This document shows positions 25,297-34,595 of a DNA stretch of 64,000 bases, in pieces (the first letter of the stretch is position 1; every line of letters starts with the position of its first letter). Source of the DNA: Brochothrix thermosphacta DSM 20171 = FSL F6-1036 (GTDB taxonomy: Bacteria > Bacillota > Bacilli > Lactobacillales > Listeriaceae). Below the pieces are notes generated by a model. That model saw nothing but the letters and a program-made list of their open reading frames with translations. It was not told the origin of the DNA and ran no database searches. Both the position numbers and the translations under genes were made by a program. Where the stretch lies: positions 1,488,001-1,552,000 of the forward strand of contig NZ_CP145608.1 in assembly GCF_036884295.1 (NCBI RefSeq), in the 5' to 3' direction.

Positions 25297-26250
25297 CTAC
25301 AGCTCCTTTTCTTCTATAAGTCGAAGGATACTTTTTTCGCTAATATATCCTAAGGATAGATCATCTTCAATTACTTGTAGACTGGAATGCGCGATAAGTA
25401 ACTGTAACACATCGTATAATGGTGTATTCAATGAAACAGAACGACCTGTATTAATACCTTCTTCTTCAATTAAATTTTTCTGTTGAAGCAACTTAACAGT
25501 CCCTTTTTCTAACCATTTTGAACCTTGAGTTGTTTCATTTTTAAAGAATTGTGCAACAAAATCATTTTTAGGCAAGGCTTTTATTTTTTCAGGTGTATCT
25601 ATTTGAACTATTTTCCCCTCATTCATGATACAGATACGATCACCTAATAATAAAGCTTCTGACATATCATGTGTAACAAATACAATCATGCTATTAATTT
25701 CTTGATGCAATTCTTTAATCAACAATTGTAGCTGGTTACGAGAAATCGGATCGAGTGCACTAAATGGTTCATCCATCAAAATAACATCTGGTTCTGTTGC
25801 AATCGCGCGTAATATACCAATCCGTTGTTGCTCTCCACCAGAAAGTTCATCCGGTTTACGATGTAAATAAATATCAGGATCAAGTTTTACTTTTTTCAAC
25901 AACTCAATCGTACGCTTGCGGCGCTTTTCTTTATTCCATTTTTTTAGCTCAGGAATTAATTCAATGTTTTCCGCAACGGTTAAATTGGGGAACAAGGCAA
26001 TCTGTTGTAATACGTAACCAATGTTAAGTCGTAAAGACTGGATGTCATAATCAATAATACGTTTATCTTTAAAATAAATATCACCATCTGTTGGCTCAAT
26101 AAGACGGTTAATCATCTTCAATGTTGTTGTTTTACCACTACCACTGGGGCCCACTAATACAAAAAACTCGTCGGCAGCAATCGTCAAACTAAAATCTTCT
26201 ATGACTGTCTGGTCACCATAAATTTTCGAAACTTTCTTGAACTTAATCAT
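25297..26250 (-). CDS. ABC ATPase of EgtV/BilEA/OpuCA type
   Basis: A 317-residue ATPase partner of the fused permease/binding protein. Walker A GPSGSGKTTTLKM, Q-loop GYVLQQIALFPN, signature ELSGGEQQRIGILRAI, Walker B DVILMDEPFSALD and the switch His in VFVTHDMSEA are intact. A C-terminal extension (about 250-317, ending LSLGYISEKSILRLIEE) resembles a single CBS module, which in OpuCA-type ATPases senses ionic strength or nucleotides. First gene of a two-gene operon. Confidence 0.9.
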   Translation of the reverse strand: MIKFKKVSKIYGDQTVIEDFSLTIAADEFFVLVGPSGSGKTTTLKMINRLIEPTDGDIYFKDKRIIDYDIQSLRLNIGYVLQQIALFPNLTVAENIELIPELKKWNKEKRRKRTIELLKKVKLDPDIYLHRKPDELSGGEQQRIGILRAIATEPDVILMDEPFSALDPISRNQLQLLIKELHQEINSMIVFVTHDMSEALLLGDRICIMNEGKIVQIDTPEKIKALPKNDFVAQFFKNETTQGSKWLEKGTVKLLQQKNLIEEEGINTGRSVSLNTPLYDVLQLLIAHSSLQVIEDDLSLGYISEKSILRLIEEKEL

Positions 26251-26404
26251 TTTCTCACGCCTTCCCCTATCAGTTAATTTAAACTTATCTTATTTAAAAA
26301 TAGCTTTGATTATCGGCCGTTTTTTTATTTTGTAACACAAACTACTATAATCTTAATTTCTTCACAAAGCAAGCAAAAAGCAAACATACGTTCTCTTACC
26401 TATT

Positions 26405-27070
26405 TCATTTTTTTAAAGCCAGTTGATAACTTTTTTGTATCAATACTTTAAGTTCAGCAGTCGGTACCGATCCATCTAAACAAATCGTATACCAATGTTT
26501 TTTATTCATATGGTAACCAGGAAAATAATTGGGTTGATTAATCAACGATAGCACTTCTTCTGGTAATCCCCTTAAATCAATACTTTCAAGCGCTTTTTCA
26601 CCCTTTAACTCCAATTTTTCCGGCAAAACTGTCAGCAGCGCTGCGTAACATTTCTGATTATCTGCTCGCCGATAAATAGCATTTTTAGGGAAACCCTCCC
26701 ATAAAAACTCTAATTCATCACCATAAACATCACGAATATAAGCCATTATTTCCTTACTTTGCGGATTCACAAAAACAACTTTCTCATAACATTCCTTCGC
26801 AATTCTTTCTAAAAGATCATCAAAAGCTTCTCGTACTTCTCCAATAAAAGTACCCGCGGTATTAGTAACTAAATGTAAGATATAACTTTCACCTGTTGCT
26901 AAATCAATCATATCAGTAGAAACTTCGCCATTTTCAGAGATAGTGACTGTCATTTCAAATAACTCTTGTAACACAAATTCTTTATAATAATAACCCTTTG
27001 TTGTTTTCTCGAAACCAAAAGTCAGCAATTTATCACGATTAAGTTGTTTATCTGTAAAGAAATTGTTCAT
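26405..27070 (-). CDS. MmcQ/YjbR-family protein with N-terminal extension
   Basis: About 221 residues. The C-terminal 110 residues (IRDVYGDELEFLWEGFPKNAI to MNKKHWYTICLDG and the end) form a YjbR/MmcQ fold, a double-wing DNA-binding-like or cyanophage-related domain of unknown function. The N-terminal half (KQLNRDKLLTFGFEKTTKGYYY and FEMTVTISENGEVS) is another small domain found with it. A TTG at 27082 is also possible, but the ATG at 27070 has AGAGAGG upstream at 12 bases. Role unknown. Confidence 0.7.
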   Translation of the reverse strand: MNNFFTDKQLNRDKLLTFGFEKTTKGYYYKEFVLQELFEMTVTISENGEVSTDMIDLATGESYILHLVTNTAGTFIGEVREAFDDLLERIAKECYEKVVFVNPQSKEIMAYIRDVYGDELEFLWEGFPKNAIYRRADNQKCYAALLTVLPEKLELKGEKALESIDLRGLPEEVLSLINQPNYFPGYHMNKKHWYTICLDGSVPTAELKVLIQKSYQLALKK

Positions 27071-27165
27071 TACACTGTTCAACCTCTCTTTAGATGTTTT
27101 TTTCGTATTTCTAGTATAACAAACTCAGCAATAGAAACAGCTAATGTGGCTCGAGACTTCACTAT

Positions 27166-27193
27166 TTGACATTTAGTCTAATTAGACTATAAT
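27166..27193 (+). promoter_or_regulatory. Promoter with embedded palindrome for esterase/PadR operon
   Basis: TTGACA (27166-27171) and TATAAT (27188-27193), both perfect, are 16 bases apart. The spacer contains TAGTCTAATTAGACTA (27174-27189), a perfect 16-base palindrome that overlaps the -10. Binding of a dimeric repressor there, possibly the downstream PadR protein, would shut the promoter. Confidence 0.7.
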
Positions 27194-27231
27194 ATAATTA
27201 AATAAATGAAACATTAGAAAGGAAGTTAAAA

Positions 27232-28080
27232 ATGAAACACGTTTTTTTATTGATTGGCCAATCAAATATGGCTGGACGCGGTTTTATCAACGATGTCCCT
27301 AAAATTACAAACGAACGTATTCACATGTTACGCAACGGACGTTGGCAAATGATGGCTGAACCACTTAATTACGATCGCAGTGTTGCTGGCGTTGGTCTCG
27401 CAGGTTCATTTTCTGAAGCTTGGCTCTCAAAAAACGCCGAGGATACCATTGGCTTAATTCCCTGTGCTGAAGGTGGCAGTTCTATCGATGAATGGGCACC
27501 CGATGGTATACTCTTCCGTCATGCAGTCGCTCAAACCCGCTTTGCAATGGAGAACAGCACATTAAGTGGCATTTTATGGCATCAAGGTGAAAGCGACAGT
27601 GTTGTTGGACGCACTGCCGATTATTACGCTAAACTAGCGACTGTCTTAGATACCTTTAGAACCGCTTTAGATGCACCAACACTTCCTTTAATCATTGGTG
27701 GTTTACCAGATTTCCTCGGTAAAACAGCTTTTGGTTTAATGTGTACTGAATATCCATTAATTAATGCTGATTTACAAAAATACGCGGATAGACATGAAAA
27801 CACTTATTTTGTAACAGCTGATGAACTCACTGCTAATCCTGATGGTATCCATATCGATGCGTTATCACAACGCCGTTTTGGTTTGCGCTATTTCGCTGCC
27901 TTTGAACAAAAAACTAACCAGCTTACACCTTTAAAAGATGAAACAACACCATTAAATACTTTTGCTGAACGACCACTCACTCAAGGAGAAAAAATGTACC
28001 TTGCTAGTGAGGCGATGGCGATGGGAACGATTAATTACGAAACCTTTACATCACGTTTAGCTGAGATTTATCCACGTTAA
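27232..28080 (+). CDS. SASA-type carbohydrate/sialate O-acetylesterase
   Basis: A 282-residue SGNH-like hydrolase. LLIGQSNMAGRG holds the Ser nucleophile, IPCAEGGSSI the oxyanion-hole Gly region, WHQGESD the Asn/Gln block and DGIHIDALSQRRFG the catalytic Asp-His pair. It removes O-acetyl groups from sugars (sialic acid, xylan or peptidoglycan). There is no signal peptide, so it would act in the cytoplasm. GAAAGGAAG precedes the ATG. It is in operon with a PadR regulator and under the palindromic promoter above. Confidence 0.82.
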   Translation: MKHVFLLIGQSNMAGRGFINDVPKITNERIHMLRNGRWQMMAEPLNYDRSVAGVGLAGSFSEAWLSKNAEDTIGLIPCAEGGSSIDEWAPDGILFRHAVAQTRFAMENSTLSGILWHQGESDSVVGRTADYYAKLATVLDTFRTALDAPTLPLIIGGLPDFLGKTAFGLMCTEYPLINADLQKYADRHENTYFVTADELTANPDGIHIDALSQRRFGLRYFAAFEQKTNQLTPLKDETTPLNTFAERPLTQGEKMYLASEAMAMGTINYETFTSRLAEIYPR

Positions 28081-28100
28081 TCACAAAAGGAGTGAAAACA

Positions 28101-28625
28101 GTGATACCACTACTTATACTTGGTTTGTTAAAACAATTTCCCGGTGCTCACGGCTATGAGCTCCTTGCTTTAATGGAAGAACGACACTATAAATACATTG
28201 TTAACTTTACCAAAGGTTCCTTCTATTACAACTTACAACAATTAGAAGACAAGCAATGTATTCGCCAAAAAAAGGTGTCGCAAACTGAAAAGGGTCGCGA
28301 AGCACATCACTATGAAATAACACCCCTCGGGCAAAAAAACTTTGAGGACTTAATGCATAAATTTGGGACTAAAACGGATTATATTAATTTAAGTTTTTAT
28401 GGTGCCATGTTATTTTCTGACGACTTTCCACCCAAACAATTTAATGCCTTAGTTAAAAGCCAAATTGCTGAAACAAACAAAAAAATCGCTTTATTAGATT
28501 TATCGATTGACCATCATGAGTTATTACCATCTTTTAAAAAAATGTTGGAGAACTCACGCGCGCACCATCGTGTTAATTTAGAATGGTTTGACACTTTATT
28601 GAAGCCTAAAACTGACAATCAATAA
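28101..28625 (+). CDS. PadR-family transcriptional regulator
   Basis: A 174-residue PadR protein. LLILGLLKQFPGAHGYELLALMEE, KGSFYYNLQQLEDKQCI and HHYEITPLGQKNF are the winged-helix part, followed by a coiled C-terminal dimerisation half (Vir-like). A GTG at 28101 has AAAGGAG at eight bases; the upstream GTG lies inside that site. It follows the esterase by about 20 bases and may bind the palindrome at 27174. Confidence 0.85.
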   Translation: MIPLLILGLLKQFPGAHGYELLALMEERHYKYIVNFTKGSFYYNLQQLEDKQCIRQKKVSQTEKGREAHHYEITPLGQKNFEDLMHKFGTKTDYINLSFYGAMLFSDDFPPKQFNALVKSQIAETNKKIALLDLSIDHHELLPSFKKMLENSRAHHRVNLEWFDTLLKPKTDNQ

Positions 28626-28768
28626 GAAAAATTAGCTGATATTTTCAATTTCCCCCTATCAATGTGTTGTGATGACTTATTTTTACAGGGATTTTGAAAA
28701 TGTCGCTTTTTTTGCACAAAAATAGGCGTCAGTGAAATCTCACCAACACCTTAAATGATAGTCCTGTT

Positions 28769-29512
28769 TTATGCTAAACCGCCGTTTGTGAAGATGACTT
28801 GCCCATTCACCCATCGTGCAGGTCCTGCTAAGAATGCAACTGTTTCGGCAATATCTTCGGGTTGTCCTAGTCGTTCCAAAGGTGTTGCTTTCGACAGATT
28901 ATTTATCGTTGCTTCGTCTTTACCGTTTAAAAATAGAGGTGTCGCCGTTGGTCCGGGTGCCACCGTATTAACCGTAATATCCTTCCCTCTCAATTCACGT
29001 GCAAGTATCATCGTCATACTTTCAACAGCGGCTTTACTTGCTACATAGCCCCCATACGTTGGGAATTGTGTCCGTGTAACGCTTGTTGAGAAATTGATAA
29101 TGGCGCCCCCTGAACGTACACGACGAGCGGCTTGTTGTGCAACCACAAACGTCCCACGAATATTTGTGCGGAACATACGGTCTAAATCATCTAAATTTAA
29201 ATCAACGATCGTACTCAATAGCATCATTCCAGCTGTATTAATCACAACATCAATGCCACCAAACGCCACTTCGACTTCATCAAAAACCTGCGCCATTACT
29301 TTTTCATCCGCTACATCACCCCCAACAACGAGCGCTTGCCCACCTGCAACAATGATATCAGCCACCAGTGTTTCTGCTTTTTCTTTATTACTTGCATAAT
29401 GCACAGCCACTGCGAAATTATCAGCAACTAAGCGTTTCACAACTTCACGACCAATCCCGCCTGATCCACCTGTTACTAAAGCTACTCTTGAATGTGTTGT
29501 TTGTTTTGTCAT
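28769..29512 (-). CDS. Short-chain dehydrogenase/reductase (SDR)
   Basis: A 247-residue SDR. TGGSGGIG is the cofactor motif, NTAG the structural variant of NNAG, and SVTRTQFPTYGGYVASKAAVESM gives the Ser, Tyr and Lys set. The C-terminal PLERLGQPEDIAETVAFL and VIFTNGG are typical of FabG-like and glucose dehydrogenase-like SDRs. HYASNKEK at strand 2 favours NADP(H). Substrate unknown. AAAGGAGCG lies before the ATG. It is divergent from the LytS gene across a 200-base gap. Confidence 0.87.
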   Translation of the reverse strand: MTKQTTHSRVALVTGGSGGIGREVVKRLVADNFAVAVHYASNKEKAETLVADIIVAGGQALVVGGDVADEKVMAQVFDEVEVAFGGIDVVINTAGMMLLSTIVDLNLDDLDRMFRTNIRGTFVVAQQAARRVRSGGAIINFSTSVTRTQFPTYGGYVASKAAVESMTMILARELRGKDITVNTVAPGPTATPLFLNGKDEATINNLSKATPLERLGQPEDIAETVAFLAGPARWVNGQVIFTNGGLA

Positions 29513-29546
29513 TGTTATACGCTCCTTTGGCTTAATTTAAAATAAA

Positions 29547-29623
29547 TTACAATTATGTAAATTTGTAACTTATCTGATAAAAAGTATTATACACCTATAT
29601 ATTACAAAAACAAGGATTTGTAA
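29547..29623. promoter_or_regulatory. Palindromes in the SDR/lytS divergent region
   Basis: TTACA-ATTA-TGTAA (29547-29560) and TTACAAA (29602-29608) with TTTGTAA (29617-29623) are two dyads with the same TTACA/TGTAA half-sites, 55 bases apart. They look like operators for a dimeric regulator of the SDR gene; the regulator is not encoded next door. Confidence 0.35.
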
Positions 29624-29713
29624 TTAATTGATTTAAAAAGGGCTTTTTGCTGAGCTTTGATTGTGTGTTATCATGAAGTTATTGTTATATTAAATCATTG
29701 TTGGGGGACTTTT

Positions 29714-31468
29714 ATGTTTACATTATTTATAATGATGATGGAACGCGTTGGCTTAATTATTCTACTCGCTTTTTTATTGGTCAATGTCTCTTTCTTCAAA
29801 AAAATTCTTTTAAATCGGCAACTTTTATCTGCCAAAATAAAATTAATCGCTATATTTGCAACATTCGCGATTATTTCTAACTTCACAGGCATTGTCATCA
29901 CCGATAATCAACTCTTACCTGGTGATTTTTCGACTGTACTCAATGCGGATACGTCTATTGCTAATACACGAACTTTAGCCATTGGCGTCGCAGGTATTAT
30001 TGGAGGTCCCTTCGTTGGCGTGGGTGTCGGTATTATTGCCGGTATCCATCGTGTGATGCAAGCTGGTGGAACCTCCTTGTTTTATATCGTCTCTTCTATA
30101 CTTGTTGGATGTCTTGCGGGGTATATCGGTCGTAACTATATCCGTCTCAATAAAATGCCCTCCACCAAAAAGGCTTTTTTATTAGGGACATTGATGGAAA
30201 GTATCCAGATGGTTTTTATTCTCTTTTTCAGCCCAACCCTAGAACAAGGGTGGTTGCTAGTGAGATTTATTGCTGTTCCAATGATTCTTCTTAATGCCAT
30301 CGGCACTTTAATATTCATTACAATCATCAGCTCCACTCAAAAACAAGAAGAACAATTACGAGCGGTTCAAACGCATGATGTGTTAGATCTTGCTGCTAAA
30401 ACCCTCCCCTATTTCCGTGAAGGGCTGACCCAGGAATCCTGCGGGGCTGTTGCTAAAATAATTCAGAAATATACAAAAGTGGCTGCCATTAGTATGACCG
30501 ATAATCATCAGATTTTGGCGCATGTTGGGGTTGGTAGCGATCACCATATCCCTGAGCTAGATGTTATGACCTCGCTCTCATTAGATGTACTACAAACAGG
30601 CCATTTAACCATTGCTCGTTCTAAATCAGCCATCGGATGTAGCAATCCAAACTGCCGATTACATGCCGCTATTGTCATTCCTTTAAAGAGCAACGATCAA
30701 ATAGCTGGCACTCTAAAAATGTATTTTACCGATGTCAATGATCTTACGCATGTTGAAGAAAATATGGCAGAAGGACTTGCCACTATTTTTTCTAGTCAAC
30801 TCGAACTGGGAGAAATTGAAGCTCAATCTAAATTACTAAAAGATGCCGAAATAAAATCGTTACAAGCACAGGTCAATCCTCATTTTTTCTTCAATGCCAT
30901 GAACACAATTGCGGCGTTAATGCGTCGTGATGTCACACAATCACGCCAATTATTATTACAATTAAGCCAATATTTCCGTTCGAATTTACAGGGCGCTCGC
31001 CAAACGACCATTACGTTAGAACAAGAACTCGCTCATATTAACGCGTATCTTGCATTAGAACAAGCGCGTTTCCCTTACCGTTATACTGTTTCCTATGATA
31101 TTGAAGAAGGACTTGAATCATTAGCGGTGCCGCCTTTTTGCTTACAAGTTCTTGTTGAAAATGCGATTCGTCATGCGTTTCATTCACGTAAAACAGACAA
31201 CCTCATTCGTGTGACGATGACACGCCAAGGACAAACTGTGCGTTTATGTGTGCGCGACAATGGTTTCGGAATTAATCCTGAAAAATACGCTTTACTCGGG
31301 CAAGAACCTGTGCCTTCCGTTGAAGGAACTGGTACTGCTTTAGAAAACCTTAACAAACGTTTAGCAGGACTTTTTGGACCTGACAGTACCCTCCATTTTA
31401 CAACCACTGCCGAAGGGACACGCGTCACCTTCAAATTGCCATTTGAAAGGAACAGTGATACTTTATGA
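29714..31468 (+). CDS. lytS: LytS-family sensor histidine kinase
   Basis: About 584 residues. The N-terminal 195 residues form the 5TM-5TMR_LYT membrane sensor (LAIGVAGIIGGPFVGVGVGI and so on), then a GAF-like domain with GCSNPNCRLHAAIVIPL (about 300-350), then the HisKA-like region with QAQVNPHFFFNAMNTIAALM, where His is the phosphate acceptor, and an ATPase domain with VENAIRHAF, DNGFGI and GTGTALENLNKRL. The ATG at 29714 has GGGGGA upstream. Stop overlaps the lytR start. The partner operon lrgAB downstream is the known target of this pair. Confidence 0.88.
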   Translation: MFTLFIMMMERVGLIILLAFLLVNVSFFKKILLNRQLLSAKIKLIAIFATFAIISNFTGIVITDNQLLPGDFSTVLNADTSIANTRTLAIGVAGIIGGPFVGVGVGIIAGIHRVMQAGGTSLFYIVSSILVGCLAGYIGRNYIRLNKMPSTKKAFLLGTLMESIQMVFILFFSPTLEQGWLLVRFIAVPMILLNAIGTLIFITIISSTQKQEEQLRAVQTHDVLDLAAKTLPYFREGLTQESCGAVAKIIQKYTKVAAISMTDNHQILAHVGVGSDHHIPELDVMTSLSLDVLQTGHLTIARSKSAIGCSNPNCRLHAAIVIPLKSNDQIAGTLKMYFTDVNDLTHVEENMAEGLATIFSSQLELGEIEAQSKLLKDAEIKSLQAQVNPHFFFNAMNTIAALMRRDVTQSRQLLLQLSQYFRSNLQGARQTTITLEQELAHINAYLALEQARFPYRYTVSYDIEEGLESLAVPPFCLQVLVENAIRHAFHSRKTDNLIRVTMTRQGQTVRLCVRDNGFGINPEKYALLGQEPVPSVEGTGTALENLNKRLAGLFGPDSTLHFTTTAEGTRVTFKLPFERNSDTL

Positions 31469-32184
31469 ATGTTTTAATCGTTGATGATGAACCACTCGCT
31501 CGTGAAGAATTACGCTTTATCGTAGCTGAAGATGACCGTGTCACTTTTGTTGATACAGCTGAATCAGTCGATGAAGCGCTCGAAAAAATGTTAGATGTTA
31601 AACCCACAGTGATATTTTTAGATATCCATTTAACAAATGAATCCGGCTTTGACCTTGCAAAAAAAATACAACGTCTTCAAAATCCACCAAAAATCATCTT
31701 TGCCACAGCCTATGATAATCATGCCTTAGAAGCGTTTCAAGTGGATGCGATTGGTTACATCTTAAAACCATTTGATGACCAACGTATTTACGCTGCATTA
31801 ACGAAAGTGTATCAACAATTACAGACTTCTTCCGACACAACTACACAGGAACTGGAAAACCTACGTATTGCGCTTCCTTTAAGCGATCGTATTGTAATGA
31901 TTGATCCTACACAAATATTATTTGCTTCTGTTGAAAACAGTCAACTAACAATTGTGTTGCCAAAACAAAATTATCAATTGAACGAATCACTCAATTGGCT
32001 TGAACAGCGTTTAGATACCCATCAATTTATGCGTACACACCGAAGTTTTATCGTTAATTTAAATAAGATCACTGAAATACAACCGTGGTTTAATCATACG
32101 TATCAACTGACACTCACCAACAATGCCAAAATCCCTGTTAGTCGCTCGTTTGTGCCCTCTCTAAAAAAACGAGTGCAATTGTAA
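31465..32184 (+). CDS. lytR: LytR-family response regulator
   Basis: A 239-residue regulator: a receiver domain (DDEPLAREEL, phosphorylated Asp in VIFLDIHLTNESG, Lys in YILKPFDDQRI) followed by a LytTR DNA-binding domain (about 140-239, with FMRTHRSFIVNLNKI and FNHTYQLTL). Start overlaps the lytS stop (ATGA type coupling). It is expected to activate lrgAB 550 bases downstream, as in staphylococci and streptococci. A terminator follows at 32189. Confidence 0.9.
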   Translation: MNVLIVDDEPLAREELRFIVAEDDRVTFVDTAESVDEALEKMLDVKPTVIFLDIHLTNESGFDLAKKIQRLQNPPKIIFATAYDNHALEAFQVDAIGYILKPFDDQRIYAALTKVYQQLQTSSDTTTQELENLRIALPLSDRIVMIDPTQILFASVENSQLTIVLPKQNYQLNESLNWLEQRLDTHQFMRTHRSFIVNLNKITEIQPWFNHTYQLTLTNNAKIPVSRSFVPSLKKRVQL

Positions 32185-32188
32185 CTAG

Positions 32189-32235
32189 AAAAGACCTGAC
32201 TTCCTTATAACAAAGGGAAATCAGGTCTTTTTTTA
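32189..32235 (+). terminator. Terminator of lytSR
   Basis: AAAGACCTGA pairs with TCAGGTCTTTTT around an inner TTCC/GGAA stem, followed by a run of T residues. Confidence 0.88.
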
Positions 32236-32271
32236 GTGATTAATTATCGCTACAACTCTTTCTACTACAAA

Positions 32272-32511
32272 CTAAACGGATTGAATGATACTAATGACAA
32301 CGAGAACAAACGCAGCTACAAATAAGAAGCAGAAAAAATACGCTTTACGTTGAACACTGTCGAGTAAAGCAGCTAAAAAACCCACTAATAAGAGGATCTG
32401 AATCCACATCGGATAGCTTAAGCCTTGGTTGCTATTTGTAAAAGCAAAAAACATGTTTATGTAGATTAACACCGCGGCCATTACACCTGTGTAAGATAAC
32501 ATTTTATCCAC
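32272..32511 (-). CDS. Small membrane protein, three-helix
   Basis: A 79-residue hydrophobic protein with about three segments (YTGVMAAVLIYINMFFAFT, WIQILLLVGFLAALLD, FFCFLFVAAFVLVVISII). No family is recognised. It lies on the opposite strand between lytR and lrgA with AAATAAAGGAGTGAC before the start region. It could be a stand-alone gene. Confidence 0.55.
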   Translation of the reverse strand: MDKMLSYTGVMAAVLIYINMFFAFTNSNQGLSYPMWIQILLLVGFLAALLDSVQRKAYFFCFLFVAAFVLVVISIIQSV

Positions 32512-32728
32512 AATCGGTCACTCCTTTATTTAAAAATCATTATTTTTAATATACCATAAAATCGTTACTTAAAAAGCTGTTTCAACAAATCAATGTATTT
32601 CAGCAAGCGCTCAGGGCAACTCAAGCGATTATTTGGCATCCCGAAATGAAAGCGGATTCAAAATTGTTTTTATAGCCTATACTAGGTTTATAAACAAATA
32701 CACACACTACTCAAAGGAGCGATTTCAT

Positions 32729-33133
32729 ATGAAAAATTCAAAAGCAGTTCCGTTCTTACAACAGGCTTTTATCTTCGCAATAGTCATGCTTGTTGCTAAT
32801 ATTATAAAAGGATTTTTACCAATGCCAATGCCTGCCTCAGCTATTGGACTTATCTTATTATTCATAGCACTCTCTACAAAAATAGTTAAAGTCGAACAAG
32901 TCGAAGGTTTAGGTAATAAACTCATCTCAATCATCAGTTTTCTATTTGTGCCTGCGGCAATTTCAGTCATCAACTCATTAGGCATTTTAAGTACCTCTGG
33001 TTTACAAATTATGCTCATTATTATTGTAGCAACCGTGATTCTATTAGCTATCACTGGTTGGTCTACACAAGTTTTCCTTAAAAAAAGAGCAAAAACACAT
33101 CGTTTACGTTTGAATTCAGAAGGGAGTAAATAA
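32729..33133 (+). CDS. lrgA: LrgA-family holin-like protein
   Basis: A 134-residue protein with four membrane segments. [31 protein letters not shown] is the LrgA/CidA signature region (given here in its family context, residues about 27-58). These holin-like proteins modulate murein hydrolase activity and, in recent work, pyruvate transport. CAAAGGAGCG is seven bases before the ATG at 32729; the longer frame from 32633 lacks a site. LrgB follows with three bases between. The 217 bases upstream are the likely LytR target. Confidence 0.88.
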   Translation: MKNSKAVPFLQQAFIFAIVMLVANIIKGFLPMPMPASAIGLILLFIALSTKIVKVEQVEGLGNKLISIISFLFVPAAISVINSLGILSTSGLQIMLIIIVATVILLAITGWSTQVFLKKRAKTHRLRLNSEGSK

Positions 33134-33135
33134 CT

Positions 33136-33816
33136 ATGACTGCTTATTTTGGAATCACACTCACTTTGATTGCCTTTGGTATTGGGACATTCTTATTTAA
33201 AAAAACAAATAAATTCTTTCTTTTTACTCCTCTATTCGTTGCAATGATTCTCGGTATACTTTTCTTGAAAATCGGTGGTTTTGATTACGCCACAGACTAT
33301 AAACCTGGTGGTGATGTGATTAACTTTTTCTTAGAACCTGCCACAATCGCCTTTGCAATCCCGCTTTATAAACAACGCACTGTCTTAAAACGTTATTGGT
33401 TAGCGATTATTGGTGCGATTGTCATAGGGTCATTTGCTTCTATCTTTGTGGTCTATGGTGTTTCTAGTCTTATCAATGTTGATCATCCAATTATGTTATC
33501 TCTTTTACCTGAAGCTGCGACAACTGCAATTGCTTTACCCTTATCTGCCTCTATCGGTGGTATCGCCTCTGTTACATCATTCGCCGTTATTTTCAATGCA
33601 GTGATTGTGTATGCAGTTGGACGCTTCCTCCTTGAGAAATTTAACATCTCTAATCCAATTGCACGCGGACTCGCTTTAGGAACAGGTGGGCATGCATTAG
33701 GCGTAGCCGTTGCTTTAGAAATGGGTGAAGTTGAAGGTGCAATGGCCAGTATCGCTATGGTTGTTGTTGGAGTAATCACCGTCATCGTTGTCCCAGTATT
33801 TGTAGCCTTTTTATAA
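33136..33816 (+). CDS. lrgB: LrgB-family membrane protein
   Basis: A 226-residue membrane protein with about seven to eight segments. [33 protein letters not shown] and [22 protein letters not shown] are the LrgB family motifs. Partner of LrgA. GAAGGGAG precedes the ATG. A terminator follows at 33825. Confidence 0.9.
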   Translation: MTAYFGITLTLIAFGIGTFLFKKTNKFFLFTPLFVAMILGILFLKIGGFDYATDYKPGGDVINFFLEPATIAFAIPLYKQRTVLKRYWLAIIGAIVIGSFASIFVVYGVSSLINVDHPIMLSLLPEAATTAIALPLSASIGGIASVTSFAVIFNAVIVYAVGRFLLEKFNISNPIARGLALGTGGHALGVAVALEMGEVEGAMASIAMVVVGVITVIVVPVFVAFL

Positions 33817-33824
33817 CAATTATA

Positions 33825-33857
33825 AAAAACCCACATCCTAATCAGATGTGGGTTTTA
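33825..33857. terminator. Bidirectional terminator between lrgB and pnuC
   Basis: AAAACCCACATC pairs with GATGTGGGTTTT around a short loop. It serves lrgB rightward and pnuC leftward. Confidence 0.85.
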
Positions 33858-33893
33858 TGTTTTAGGCTATGCTGTTTGTTTGGCCAATTTCCG

Positions 33894-34568
33894 TCAATTA
33901 TAGTAACCATAACTACTATTAAAGAGAAATGCCACCCACATTGCCACCATACTCGGATTGCCTGCAATAATCCATAATATGATTGACAAGATATTCACAA
34001 CAATCCATAATAACCACTGTTCTTTATAACGTAAGGTCATCAAAATTTGAGCAACCACACTTATTGCCGTTGTAATACTATCTAAATACGGTTGATTGCT
34101 ACCAAAATAATCTAGCATCAAACCAAAGAGGTACCAAAAAATAACGACCACAGTCACGGTGAAAAATGTTTGTTTTTTAGATAAACTACGCGCTTCAACA
34201 ACAGCTGTTTCAGTCGTATTTGTGCTTGTTTCTGACACAGCAACGTTCATTTTTTTACGCCAGACAATGATACCCACAATTTGCATAATAAAGTAAAAAC
34301 TATTTAATAATACTTCGCCATATAACACAAACTGAAGGCTGATAATTAAATATAAACTTACCTGAATAACACCAAAGAAATAATTACTAATTTTCCCTTT
34401 AGCAACAAAGGTTACGCATAATACGCCACTAATACCCGCAATCATACTGATTAAATTTTCTGGATTGAAATAAAAAACAATAAGTTGTAATAATAATAGG
34501 CCACCAATATAACTTTTTTCAAACGTTGTCCAGCCACCTAAAAGTTCTTTTCTCACTGTTGTCATCAT
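33894..34568 (-). CDS. pnuC: PnuC-family nicotinamide riboside transporter
   Basis: A 224-residue membrane protein with about seven segments. SNYFFGVIQVSLYLIISLQF, WRKKMNV and LWIVVNILSIILWI are PnuC motifs. It equilibrates nicotinamide riboside into the cell, where NadR phosphorylates it. It follows nadR by 27 bases on the same strand, and the two share the NrtR sites at 35743-35797. Confidence 0.9.
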   Translation of the reverse strand: MMTTVRKELLGGWTTFEKSYIGGLLLLQLIVFYFNPENLISMIAGISGVLCVTFVAKGKISNYFFGVIQVSLYLIISLQFVLYGEVLLNSFYFIMQIVGIIVWRKKMNVAVSETSTNTTETAVVEARSLSKKQTFFTVTVVVIFWYLFGLMLDYFGSNQPYLDSITTAISVVAQILMTLRYKEQWLLWIVVNILSIILWIIAGNPSMVAMWVAFLFNSSYGYYN

Positions 34569-34595
34569 CTTTGTTCCTCCTCGTTTTGCTTTCCT

